In this document: one piece after another, positions 8,885 through 18,260 of the stretch
How positions within the stretch are numbered: the first letter of the stretch is position 1
Layout of the letters: each line of letters opens with the position of its first letter
DNA from: Phoronis australis
Taxonomy: Eukaryota > Phoronida > Phoronidae
Assembly: GCA_002633005.1 (NCBI GenBank)
Contig: NMRA01001274.1
Span: forward strand, 1 to 31,841
DNA length: 31,841 nt
Direction: 5' to 3'
Program-made: the position numbers and the translations under genes
Notes under the pieces: model-generated
Databases searched by the model: none
What the model saw: the letters and a program-made list of their open reading frames with translations, nothing else
What the model was told of the DNA's origin: nothing

Positions 8885-9840
8885 TATTGGTTGTTTACCA
8901 AAATTAGTAACCTCCTAGGAGTTCATTGGAAGTGATTCACCACATGTCTGTTACCAGTTGTGGGATGTTTAAAATAACAATTGTGCCTTGTTTTGCAAGT
9001 TGTGTAACTTAAAGTCTTTGAAAACCTGTCAGCTTTGGGACGAGGCGTTTCCGACAACAACAATAATCTGTTATTTGTCCATCGGAATTACTCAACTCTT
9101 GATTGTCCTGCACCATAATTGGTAATGACTTGGGTTCATTGCTGGAGTCCAGCAGATTGATTCACAGAATTGTTTTGGAACCAGCGACTTGTTCAGAGAA
9201 TTGTTTTGGAACTACTGTAGATGTAGCATTTTGGAGGAAGTTTGCGGGTTTTCATGTTTTGAACTATCTCGCCCACATTTCTTGTGTTCAGTATAAATAT
9301 TCTGTTAGCTATTCTAGAGTTTATATTGCTTGGAGAGAGGCTGCTGCTTGCTTCAAGAATATCACAGATACCCAGCGTTGGTAAGAGACAACTTTGATTC
9401 TTGATGTTTTACTATAAGGTTTGACTTTAGAAAAAAATAATTCTCAGTTCTTTGATTATTTGATTAACTCATAGAAAGTGTTGTAATAGAAATTGTTTTA
9501 ACTACAAGTTTCTGCTAACTATTGTTTACCAAATTGTGAGTTGATATAATATTATTAGATATGCAATTTTCTGTATTTTAGTATGATGTATTTGGTACTT
9601 CAATTTGTATTACGTATTTTATTATCTTTATTAATTGTTTCAGGTTTAATCGTATCGTATCGTATCGTATCGTGAATAGTAAGTCGTTCGCCGAATAGGT
9701 AATCGTATCATTACTCGTATCATATCATAAATAAAGTTTTATGAGCCACTGTTACGGTATTATTATTATACGCGTGTAAACCGCTTGGGTCAACAGCAAC
9801 AACAAGAGAGTGATCTAATGTGCGTGTGACTGTACGCTAC
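8885..9840 (+). other. Possible solo LTR or small spliced non-coding unit
   Basis: Several promoter and processing signals line up on the plus strand: a TATA-like GTATAAATATT at about 9291; a donor-like TTG|GTAAGAG at about 9380; a pyrimidine-rich acceptor TTAATTGTTTCAG ending about 9643; the pentanucleotide array; and AATAAA at about 9730. An internal near-duplicate GAATTGTTTTGGAAC occurs at 9167 and 9199. These could be the parts of a long solo LTR or of a short two-exon transcript. No matching LTR partner, convincing target duplication or coding capacity was found. Confidence 0.22.
9651..9673. repeat. (CGTAT)n microsatellite
   Basis: Four full CGTAT units plus CGT in a row, followed at 9701-9728 by looser CGTATCAT copies, suggesting an older, longer array. 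Confidence 0.95.
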
Positions 9841-11720
9841 AATATTTGAAAAATCTCATTTACCCAGCTCGATACCTTCAACGTTGATTCAAGTAAAGAA
9901 ATGGAATCAACCAATTACATTTCAAATTTGAGCCACGTTGGCTACGAGGGCATAAAATGGACAGTTCATGGGTGGTATACCTTTCTCAGGTATCGTTTGT
10001 TTTTGATAAATTAGCTAAGCTGATCCTACTTCCATTGCATGTAGCCCCCATGCATTGTATAATATAAGTGCACAATCTCCGTCAAGTATAAATTCTGCTA
10101 TACTATTGATATGTCCAATGTAATTTAACATGACTACGTGTCCTCAATATTAAATGCCACAGTCGTGTTTTACCATTTTGGGTCACATCTTACGTGAAGC
10201 AAATCCTTCCCGGGCCATACGGAGAGTGGAATCAACTAACAGGTTACGTAGCGTATGCACCAGTGTCTTTCAACTCAACCTAGCCACTTCACATTCATGG
10301 CGGTACGCATTTTAAACAACAGAATCGACTGGAACATTGCGGTTTCAATGCTTTGCTTAGACACATAATGATCAGTTGGTAGCAAATTCTTACAAACGAA
10401 ACTTTAAGGCAAATTAAAAATCGGTATTTTGAACGAGTTCTAACATACGAGATAAAATAATTATTTCCTAATGGCTTATCATTACATGTCTACAATTTTG
10501 ACAAACAGAGACTCGTTGATATCTTCGAATTTAATCTGTGCACGAATTCAGAGACTAAACTCAAATGCCCTGGCTGCCGCAAAAAAATAAAACAGCAAGA
10601 GCGTGAGGAAGTGTTGAGTTTCACAATTAACCATGGCAATTAATATTATATGGCTGAAACAAAATTATCAAAGGGTGCAGTTTAAGTTTGTGTGTGCGTG
10701 TGGGGGGAGGGGCTTTCGTGTCCGTTTCAGACCGCTGGCGCAATCGTAACGGAACTATGGCTAAGTAATGGCGCTCCCTGTCGATATGTGCGTGACATCC
10801 CAGCGGAGCGGCAGTAGCGCTAGGCACCACCACTCTGAGTCTGTTGCCTGCTCCACTGTGCTCTTAAGGAAATTACTTCATTTTTTTCAAAGAAAACGGT
10901 ATCTGATTGACGATGAAGAAACTTAAGCTACTGGTAAGATGTAAATTTTAATCAAAGACTCAGTGAATCACTCAAAACTCATAATTTTCTCTTTGCCAAA
11001 CATTAAAGGAGAATGCCACCCAAAAAACAGCCCGTTTTGCATCAATTTAGATCGATTAGTTCCATTCGATAACAGCAAGTTCAGCTGCTTTTACCTGACA
11101 GCTGGCGGCAGACGGAGGTGTTGAAATTAACCAATGGCGTAAAAGGTTCGAACGCAGTCTGTTCCGCCATTCACAACATGCTTACTGGTGTCAACTTATC
11201 GTTTGAATGCATCGTTTTGCACCAGTAAATCATCAAATTTCGATGTGAAGTCCTTACAAATACACCGAGTTCTTGAACAAACGTGTTGCTGTATTTCATT
11301 GTTACGGATTTATAGGTATTTGAACGTGCGGTAGCCTACAAGGAGTCAAGTAGTGTAGACCCCTATAGGCCAATTTATAATGGTCGATCGCGGGAGTTTG
11401 GTGATAAATTCGAAACCTTCTTTCGTGAAATACAGACATTAAAGACAGTGTGTTGTACTTTTAGACTTGCGATTTGTTTCAGTTCTAAACACACAAAACG
11501 CTTGTTATCCCAGGGACTGCCTCAGGCCTGTTTCGGCCGCCGGGACTGGACATCACGAACATATACCTCCACTCACGTAAACACTATACTAGTGAGCCAG
11601 AGAAATAATGTGCACGTAATTATTTTAGTGAATTAGCAACGCAAATGCAATATGTACTTACTTGTCGGGGGCCGCGAAATCGAGTTGCAATTTGACATAA
11701 CCGTCAGGGAAAAGTTGTAC
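9840..11720. other. Non-coding, mostly unassigned
   Basis: No gene is recognised. At 11003-11021 a TTAA-led 19-mer, TTAAAGGAGAATGCCACCC, recurs in inverted orientation at 28198-28216 with one mismatch and may be a DNA-transposon end. GGTTCGAAC near 11144 resembles a pol III B box but lacks a credible partner. Just before PLE-C, the minus strand at about 11654-11718 can be read as part of an exon with a GTAAGT donor, but this is weak. Confidence 0.4.
11003..11021 (+). repeat. TTAA-led 19-mer, possible transposon terminus
   Basis: TTAAAGGAGAATGCCACCC matches the reverse complement of 28198-28216 at 18 of 19 positions. Both copies begin with TTAA, the target sequence of piggyBac and Kolobok-type DNA transposons. 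No second end was found near either copy. Confidence 0.45.
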
Positions 11721-11734
11721 AGTAACAATGATGT
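11721..11734. repeat. PLE-C target-site duplication, left copy
   Basis: AGTAACAATGATGT is repeated exactly at 17961-17974 and brackets PLE-C. A perfect 14-bp direct repeat at the element edges is strong evidence of the insertion footprint. Confidence 0.8.
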
Positions 11735-11903
11735 TATACAGAATTTGTTAAATGCACGACACTTTTCCTTGTTCACAATCTTTATTCCGTTACGTTCGTA
11801 CTTTAACTCTACTCTCAACTGAACATAGATACAGTAACTGATATAGGGACATAATTAAAAGACAGACGATATTTCGAAACATACTTGTTTCATTCTCAAG
11901 TGA
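11733..11903 (-). repeat. PLE-C 3' end repeat (inverted partner at 17749-17930)
   Basis: Its reverse complement matches 17749-17930. Shared landmarks on the minus strand are CACTTGAGAATGAAACAAGT and AAATTCTGTATAAC at the outer edge. The partner has a small insertion. A hairpin ACTTG/CAAGT is common to all three family copies in the window. I did not find a convincing hammerhead core here. Confidence 0.85.
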
Positions 11904-12504
11904 AGATAAAATGACGCAGTAATGCCACCACAGAGTATAAGTTGACAACACACACAGTGAGACACGTAGGTGTGAAATACTGCAAACCATGACTAATGAA
12001 GGGGAGTAACAGGAAAACCACGCAAACAAGTGTAACGTGCGGCGCGACCCTGTTTGCTGCTCATTCAAAACAGGCTTCTCAAAAGCAATTAAAAGGGACA
12101 CTTTCAAACGCACCAGATCTTGCTCCACGTAGCGAATTGTGTTTTCCACAATTTCTTGACGGGTGATTTTACGTGCGTGGCTGTGCAGAAAATGTTCTAG
12201 AATGGCGCCATTTTGAAGATGCATGGATAACCGACGGCAAAGATTGCAAACGGTTTGACTAATGTAACATTGTTTGACGTTTAAACGGACATTCGTCCAT
12301 AAGGCATACAAACTCATAAACAACACTACACTGTGAAACGGGGTGGACTTTCGCTTGAGAAACTTTATTTTTCGTGACCAAGTTGGAGGACTTCCTATTC
12401 CGATAATAAGTAATAAAATCGAGGTAACCATCAGGCTTACAAACTTTAACATTGTCCCTTATAATTTTCTTAATGGCGATTTCGTCTTGAGGTAATTATT
12501 AGAC
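11904..12504 (-). pseudogene. PLE-C GIY-YIG endonuclease half, broken
   Basis: Minus-strand order: a linker typical of this PLE group, with NNYLKDEIAIKKIIRDNVK then ITYYRNRKSSNLVTKNKV (about 12500-12370), and CSVVYEFVC opening the endonuclease (about 12335). After a frame change comes CYISQTVCNLCRRLSMHLQ (about 12266-12210), then HFLHSHARKITRQEIVENT and VLNEQQTG (to about 12050). The YIG tripeptide is YIS in this copy (codons 12266-12258), and the GIY half sits in another frame, so the nuclease is dead. Downstream is a 3' untranslated region running into the terminal repeat. The 5' half of the gene lies beyond the inserted Gypsy. Confidence 0.75.
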
Positions 12505-12509
12505 ATGAC
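12505..12509. repeat. Gypsy target-site duplication, left copy
   Basis: ATGAC immediately precedes the 5' LTR and is repeated exactly after the 3' LTR at 16680-16684. Five bases is the usual length for Gypsy-type integrases. Confidence 0.9.
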
Positions 12510-12639
12510 TGTAGTGTTGTTACATTCGAATAGTATAAATGTAAGGAGTCACTTCCGGTACGTTGATCGTCTGACATACACAATACACGTTAGTTCCTGA
12601 TTTAATACTTGTTTTATTAGATTTACTAACGATGCAACA
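12510..12639 (+). repeat. Gypsy 5' LTR
   Basis: 130 bp, TG...CA ends (TGTAGTGTTG to GATGCAACA), with a TATA-like TATAAAT at 12534-12540. It pairs with 16550-16679 and differs at four substitutions without indels. Confidence 0.93.
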
Positions 12640-12640
12640 C

Positions 12641-12653
12641 TGGCGACGAGGAT
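12641..12653 (+). other. Gypsy primer-binding site (tRNA-Ser type)
   Basis: TGGCGACGAGGAT starts one base after the LTR. It is complementary to a tRNA 3' end of sequence ATCCTCGTCG plus CCA, as in metazoan tRNA-Ser(GCT). It would prime minus-strand DNA synthesis. Confidence 0.8.
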
Positions 12654-12782
12654 CGACAAGACCCCAATAACAACCGAGAAGTCACGGGGATACGTGTTAT
12701 TCCTACATAAACTGTCACGAACTGACATTTGCAGTATACTTGAGCTGTTCTCGCCCGTACGCGCTGTGTCCGTGCTGTTGAT

Positions 12783-14452
12783 ATGACATCCCTACCTGCC
12801 TTTCCCCCGTTTCTGGTACACGCCAATGAACAATCCGCGGGTAGTAGGTGGATGAAATGGCTAAACAAGTTTGAAAACATGCTTTTAGCCTTATACATTA
12901 CTGACACTAAACGTAAGAAAGCCCTACTACTACATTACATAGACGAAGAGGGGTTCGATATCTATGATAGCATGACAGACGCTCAACAGGGTGAAGAAGA
13001 TGCCTATGATACTGTGAAACAAAGCTTCACTACTTACTTCACGCCTAAGCAAAACACTGCATATGAAACTTACAAATTCAGGCAAGCGGTGCAAGAACCA
13101 TCAGAGACAATCGACTCGTTTAACACTCGCTTGAGAACACTTGCAGCCACATGTGACTTTCATGACACAGATCGTGAGATGTTAACACAGATTCTTCATG
13201 GGTGTACCTCCACTCGACTCCTCCGTCGTAGCCTACGAGACAACATGACGCTGACACAAGCTCTTGACGAAGCGCACGCACTCGAACTCTCCGAACAACG
13301 TGCCAGTGACATTGAAAAGGGTGTCAACTCGCTAACATTGCACAAGCACAAATCACAGTCGTCCCATAAGTTCAAGAAACAGGACCAACACAGACCCAGG
13401 AAACAATTCAATTCGCGAGTCCCGAAGCAAACGTCATCAGGGCAGACCCACACCAGTAACAACCACAACCCCAACAACAGCTGGCGAAAACAAAACCGAG
13501 TGGGTCGAAACTGTGGTGGAGATTTTCCCCATCCTGCGAACACCATATGTCCTGCAAAAGGGAGATACTGTCTGAACTGTGGAAAAGTTGGTCATTTCGC
13601 ACAAGTATGCAGATCAAAGCAAGTCAGCCAAATCCGTCGAGAAGACACTGCTGAGCACGACAACGATTCCGACTCCGAATACGTGTTCACTGCTGATACT
13701 GTCAAAGGCAACGTCCCGAGGGTCAATATTTCACTCCTTGATACAACAGTAGAATTCATTGTAAATACGGGAGCTTCAGTGAATATTATTCCCGAGTCCA
13801 TGCTACAGCATTTTCCTGAGAGACCTACACTACAACCCCGCTCGACGAAGATTTACGCATACGCACAAGATGCATGCCTCGACGTAGTGGGCTCCTTCAA
13901 AACGGAAGTGGCGTATAATGGCTCTAAATGCATGGCGACCTTCTACCTGAATCGACGAGACCGTCCCACTTGCAGCCTACTTTGTGGACAAACCGCCCAA
14001 GCACTTGGTCTCATCCAGGGTGCCTTCCAGTCATCCATCCCGGAGAGTGAAGAGTATTCTCATCTGTTTTCTCCAGGCATTGGCAAACTCAAAGATGTCA
14101 AGATCAAGCTCCACATCGATGACACCATCCAACCGATCACTCAGAGGCATCGCCGCATTCCATTTCACGTGCGAAAAGATGTCGAACAAGAAATTGCACG
14201 ACTGACCGATCTCGACGTGATTGAGGAAGTCAACGGCCCCATCCCATGGATTAGCCCAGTTGTAGTAATACCCAAGAAAGAAGGCGTACGACTGTGTGTC
14301 GACATGAGAGAAGCCAATAAAGCGATTAAGCGAACCAAGCACATCATGCCGACTATTGATGACCTTGTCCATGACCTGAATGAGGCTACAGTCTTCAGCA
14401 AGTTAGACATGTCAAGTGCCTACCATCAACTAGAGTTGGACGAAGAAAGTCG
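12783..14452 (+). pseudogene. Gypsy gag, protease and 5' part of RT
   Basis: One open frame begins at the first in-frame ATG after a 143-nt leader. Residues 1 to about 230 are a gag-like capsid region. A zinc knuckle CLNCGKVGHFAQVC lies at residues 263-276, preceded by a second Cys/His-rich stretch. The retropepsin motif reads VNTGASVN at about residue 327: the catalytic Asp of the D(T/S)G triad is Asn (codon 13764-13766), so the protease should be inactive. The RT starts near residue 450, with SPVVVIPKKEG and RLCVDMREANK, and reaches FSKLDMSSAYHQ with its first catalytic Asp (codon 14406-14408). The frame then enters the N gap, so the YxDD box and RNase H cannot be seen. The apparent open frame across the gap is not evidence of intact coding. 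Confidence 0.9.
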
Positions 14453-15338
14453 NNNNNNNNNNNNNNNNNNNNNNNNNNNNNNNNNNNNNNNNNNNNNNNN
14501 NNNNNNNNNNNNNNNNNNNNNNNNNNNNNNNNNNNNNNNNNNNNNNNNNNNNNNNNNNNNNNNNNNNNNNNNNNNNNNNNNNNNNNNNNNNNNNNNNNNN
14601 NNNNNNNNNNNNNNNNNNNNNNNNNNNNNNNNNNNNNNNNNNNNNNNNNNNNNNNNNNNNNNNNNNNNNNNNNNNNNNNNNNNNNNNNNNNNNNNNNNNN
14701 NNNNNNNNNNNNNNNNNNNNNNNNNNNNNNNNNNNNNNNNNNNNNNNNNNNNNNNNNNNNNNNNNNNNNNNNNNNNNNNNNNNNNNNNNNNNNNNNNNNN
14801 NNNNNNNNNNNNNNNNNNNNNNNNNNNNNNNNNNNNNNNNNNNNNNNNNNNNNNNNNNNNNNNNNNNNNNNNNNNNNNNNNNNNNNNNNNNNNNNNNNNN
14901 NNNNNNNNNNNNNNNNNNNNNNNNNNNNNNNNNNNNNNNNNNNNNNNNNNNNNNNNNNNNNNNNNNNNNNNNNNNNNNNNNNNNNNNNNNNNNNNNNNNN
15001 NNNNNNNNNNNNNNNNNNNNNNNNNNNNNNNNNNNNNNNNNNNNNNNNNNNNNNNNNNNNNNNNNNNNNNNNNNNNNNNNNNNNNNNNNNNNNNNNNNNN
15101 NNNNNNNNNNNNNNNNNNNNNNNNNNNNNNNNNNNNNNNNNNNNNNNNNNNNNNNNNNNNNNNNNNNNNNNNNNNNNNNNNNNNNNNNNNNNNNNNNNNN
15201 NNNNNNNNNNNNNNNNNNNNNNNNNNNNNNNNNNNNNNNNNNNNNNNNNNNNNNNNNNNNNNNNNNNNNNNNNNNNNNNNNNNNNNNNNNNNNNNNNNNN
15301 NNNNNNNNNNNNNNNNNNNNNNNNNNNNNNNNNNNNNN
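14453..15338. other. Assembly gap, 886 N
   Basis: The run of N falls between RT motif A and the integrase core. The missing part of RT, RNase H and the integrase N-terminus would normally need clearly more than 295 codons. Either the gap size is underestimated or the element carries a deletion. Confidence 0.95.
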
Positions 15339-16273
15339 GCCATGGATTTTGCGGGTCCATTTCCTACGGGAGAATATCTTCTTGTAGTTATAGATGAATA
15401 CAGCAGATATCCAGAAGTAGAAATCGTCTCATCTACTTCAGCTAAGGCTGTGATTCCGAAACTCGAGATGATCTTTGCTCGACAAGGCAACCCTCACAAA
15501 CTCAAGACCGACAATTGACCGCCATTCAGCAGCCATGAGTTCTCAGCCTTCGCTCAACAGTTCGGAAGAAAGTTACGCCGTTGTGGCCAGAAGCAAATGG
15601 CGAAGCAAAGAGATTCATGCGAACTCTGAATAAGTACATACGAGCAGCAACAGCAGCCCAAGAGAATTGGAAGACGCAATTCCCCACGTTTCTTTCCCAG
15701 TATAGAGCGACGCCTCACTCCTCTACCAAGACATCTCCGTTTGAAGCCCTCACTGGTCGAAAGATGAACATTGGTCTACCCACCATACTTCAGTTTCCCA
15801 ACAACGTTTCAGTTCACAATCGCATCGTTGAGAATGACACCTCCAGCAAGGCCAAGATGAAGTCATATGCTGATAACCGCCGACATACAGAGACTTCGAA
15901 TCTGCGACCAGGAGATCACGTGCTAGTGAAACAACCCAAGTTAAACAAAACAACACCACCGTTCCAACCGTCACCTTTCACTGTCACTGATAAGAAAGGC
16001 AGCATGATTACAGCACAACGGGGACAACAGATGATAACCCGTAGTTCCTCACATTTCCGACAGATCCACGGTGACATCGACACCAACGAAGAAGACAAAG
16101 AAGATGAATCTACCCAGGTCGATACTACAACACCTACTACATCTACCAAGAAACTGTCTACATCTAGTCCCAGTTCCCCAAGTGATGAGATTCCAGCTAC
16201 ATCGCAAACCTCCAGACCCAATCGTGACCGACGTCCGCCAGACTATTTAAAGGACTATGTACTAACCCGTTAG
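15339..16273 (+). pseudogene. Gypsy integrase, broken
   Basis: After the gap the integrase core begins AMDFAGPFPTGEYLLVVIDE, with the first catalytic Asp (codon 15345-15347). It continues to KLKTDN with the second Asp, where an in-frame TGA (15516-15518) stops it. About 60 nt on, a small deletion shifts the frame. The continuation from about 15581 (LWPEANGEAKRFMRTL) has Lys (codon 15608-15610) where the family has the catalytic Glu. It then runs through WKTQFPTFLSQYRATPH and a GPY/F-like segment with RPGDHVLVKQPK. It ends in a Ser/Thr-rich, acidic tail closing DYLKDYVLTR. Three independent lesions make integration activity impossible from this copy. Confidence 0.9.
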
Positions 16274-16549
16274 TTATCGTCAATCCAATTGTGTGCGAGA
16301 GACTATTACAAACAGTGTTTATCACATAGACTTTAGAGTTAGTAATTAAGGTCTTGTTCTTACATGTTTAAGCTTACTCTAGCATTCAAGTAGCATGTAG
16401 TTGTTGACTTCTGTTTTCATTTAGTGTATCAGTTTGCACTAGATCTTAGGCGCCACTTAATTAACCTTTATTAGCAAGGTGTCACGTTCTGTTTAGATTT
16501 TCAGGAACTTGTATTGAGTAGGAATCTTCACTCTGTAGTATGGGAGGAG
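16274..16549 (+). other. Gypsy 3' untranslated region and purine tract
   Basis: Non-coding sequence between the pol stop and the 3' LTR. The purine-rich TGGGAGGAG at 16541-16549 directly abuts the LTR and is the likely plus-strand primer. Confidence 0.75.
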
Positions 16550-16679
16550 TGTAGTGTTGTTACATTCGAATAGTATAAATGTAAGGAGTCACTTCCGGTA
16601 CGTGGATCGTCTGACATACACAATACATGTTAGTTCCTGGTTTAATACTTGTTTTATTAGATTAACTAACGATGCAACA
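16550..16679 (+). repeat. Gypsy 3' LTR
   Basis: 130 bp, same ends as the 5' LTR. The four differences from 12510-12639 are single-base substitutions. Confidence 0.93.
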
Positions 16680-16684
16680 ATGAC
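16680..16684. repeat. Gypsy target-site duplication, right copy
   Basis: ATGAC, identical to 12505-12509. Confidence 0.9.
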
Positions 16685-17760
16685 ATTTTTGTAAAATATA
16701 TTTTTGGTGACACAAGTCCGACGTGCAGGGACTTCATAGCTAATTCTGGACACAAATCGCTTAATATGGAAATCCACAAAAGCATTGGCATACCCATTAT
16801 TCACCAGTGATTGTCTTATGCGATCTACCACTTGATTGAACGATAGCCAGTTGGACGAGACCGAATACGCCCTCTTTAGGAAGTTGACCACAACGGCTAC
16901 CTTATACCGCTCAGAGCACTCACCTTTATCAGTAGGCTTGTGGTAAACTGATGTAGAAAATTCAGATGGAGAATGGTTCACAAGAACGTCCAAAAATGGA
17001 ATCTTGTCATTTACAGGAAGCTCGTGGGTAAATTTCAATACAGAGTGACGTTCAAGTTCATCACGTACTGATAACAAGTCATCAAAGGCACAATAAACAA
17101 AAATATCATCTACATAACGTACATAGATAGGAATACCACCAATTTTCATTTATATGGCGATATGGTACTTTGGTTGTGCAGATGGTCAACATCTCTCTCA
17201 TATGAGTTGGTGAATTATCGGGTGGCTTTAAATGTGCGTGACGGTATACACTATCCAAAATGATAGAATTGGTCTCATCCACCGGTACGTTTGTGAACAA
17301 AGACTCGTCAAGCGACATAGGTTGGTAATGGGGGAATAGCACTTGTGTGCGCAAAATGTCAATGAAATCCTCACGAGATTTAATGGAGTAACGGCTCTGA
17401 ATGTACGGCTTTATGATGTTATCAAGATGCTTCTCTGTCTTGTACGTAGGCGTCAGGACTTGGGATATTATCGGCCGTAGAGGAACATCTTTTTGTGTAT
17501 TTTGGGGATACCATAGAGATAACCTTCGGAGTAATCACCTTCGATTTCGGAGAAAATGCGACGACCAGCCTCAGCATTTATAGCCCTAATGTGACGATTC
17601 AATTCACGTTTAAGGTCAATGAGGGTTGACCGACTAATGCTGGTAAACTTAAAAGGGTCACATATTAATAGACTAAGTTTATCGGAATAGTCATCTTTGT
17701 TTCAAATAACATACTGGGCAGACTTGTCTGCGCGCGAATAAAAATACAATCACTTGAGAA
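16685..17760 (-). pseudogene. PLE-C reverse transcriptase half, broken
   Basis: Minus-strand order: FIRADKSAQYVI near 17750-17710; then SLLICDPFKFTSISRSTLID (about 17680-17620); then EGDYSEGYLYGIPKIHKK (about 17545-17490), the PLE signature PKIHK. IIKPYIQSRYSIKSREDFID follows, then SLDESLFTNVPVDET (about 17315-17270) containing the first catalytic region, and finally IYVRYVDDIFVY (YVDD codons 17116-17105). FTHELPVNDKIPFLDVLV and VYHKPTDKGEC come next, and the C-terminal side runs to the Gypsy junction. Between YRHIN (about 17150) and the YVDD segment the usual MGSPL-type box is missing, indicating an internal deletion. Several frame changes are present. The N-terminus is cut off at the inverted terminal copy. 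Confidence 0.85.
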
Positions 17761-17930
17761 TGAAACAAGTATGTTTCGAAATATCGTGTGTCTTTTAATT
17801 ATGTCGCTAGGTCAGTTACTGTATCTATGTTCAGTTGAGTGTAGAGTTTTGTTCCGAAAGTACGAACGTAACGGAATAAAGACTGTGAACAATGAAAAGT
17901 GTCGTGCATTTAACAAATTCTGTATAACCT
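17749..17930 (+). repeat. PLE-C inverted copy of 3' end at the 5' side
   Basis: This is the plus-strand partner of 11733-11903, starting TCACTTGAGAATGAAACAAG and ending CTGTATAAC. It abuts the truncated RT directly. Confidence 0.85.
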
Positions 17931-17960
17931 AAAACTTGCTCCCGAAGTACAGCCAGTTCA

Positions 17961-17974
17961 AGTAACAATGATGT
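17961..17974. repeat. PLE-C target-site duplication, right copy
   Basis: AGTAACAATGATGT, identical to 11721-11734. Confidence 0.8.
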
Positions 17975-18049
17975 GAAAAATGTATTTGTATATCTAAATA
18001 AAGATTCCCCTAACATGTGACCAAAGTTTTTTTTTCAAAGTGATATATA

Positions 18050-18055
18050 TTTATT
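18050..18055 (-). terminator. LINE polyadenylation signal
   Basis: AATAAA on the minus strand, 15 bases before the terminal A run. Confidence 0.7.
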
Positions 18056-18260
18056 CATGGATACACAGAACATACAAAGAAATAATAACAAACCCAGAAA
18101 CCGCGAAGCATTATATCTGGGTTGTAAACAATCCATAAATGAAACTAATATACATAGAGGTATGTACAATTAAGTAGTATCTAAAATAAGTATTCCAATA
18201 CTTAGATAGGCTATTACAGATATACAAAAACAAACATATGTATAGATTCATGTGGGGAAA

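Larger units (their letters stand above)
12510..16679 (+). mobile_element. Gypsy (Mag-like) LTR retrotransposon
   Basis: Structure: 130-bp LTR, primer-binding site, gag-pol, purine tract, 130-bp LTR, and a 5-bp target duplication. It is inserted into PLE-C in opposite orientation. Assignment to the Mag-like group rests on very short LTRs, a tRNA-Ser-type primer site, a CX2CX4HX4C zinc knuckle and pol order protease-RT-integrase. The two LTRs differ at four of 130 positions (about 3%), so the insertion is moderately recent. Coding lesions and the sequence gap make this copy non-autonomous. No env-like gene is present. Confidence 0.93.
11735..17960 (-). mobile_element. Penelope-like element PLE-C, interrupted by Gypsy
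   Basis: This is a minus-strand PLE with RT at 17760-16685 and GIY-YIG at 12504 to about 12050. A plus-strand Gypsy element (12510-16679) splits it. Leaving out the Gypsy, PLE-C is about 2.05 kb. As in PLE-A, the 5' side is an inverted copy of the 3' end (17749-17930 against 11733-11903), joined directly to a truncated RT. About 30 bp of extra sequence (17931-17960) separates the inverted copy from the right target duplication. It is a different lineage from PLE-A. A fragment of the same family sits at about 21960-22410. Confidence 0.85.

Noticed and set aside
11103-11153. TGGCGGCAGACGG ... GGTTCGAAC as a tRNA-like pol III promoter
   Set aside because: The A box is poor, no cloverleaf can be drawn, and there is no tail.
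13196-14410. Minus-strand frames overlapping gag-pol
   Set aside because: Antisense shadows of the Gypsy coding region.
14395-15490. Long minus-strand frames across the N gap
   Set aside because: They consist almost entirely of N and give no coding evidence.
17750-17800. Hairpin ACTTG/CAAGT followed by CGAAATATCG in the PLE-C ends, considered as a hammerhead
   Set aside because: No CTGANGA core precedes the stem in any of the three family copies, and no stem I pairing was found.
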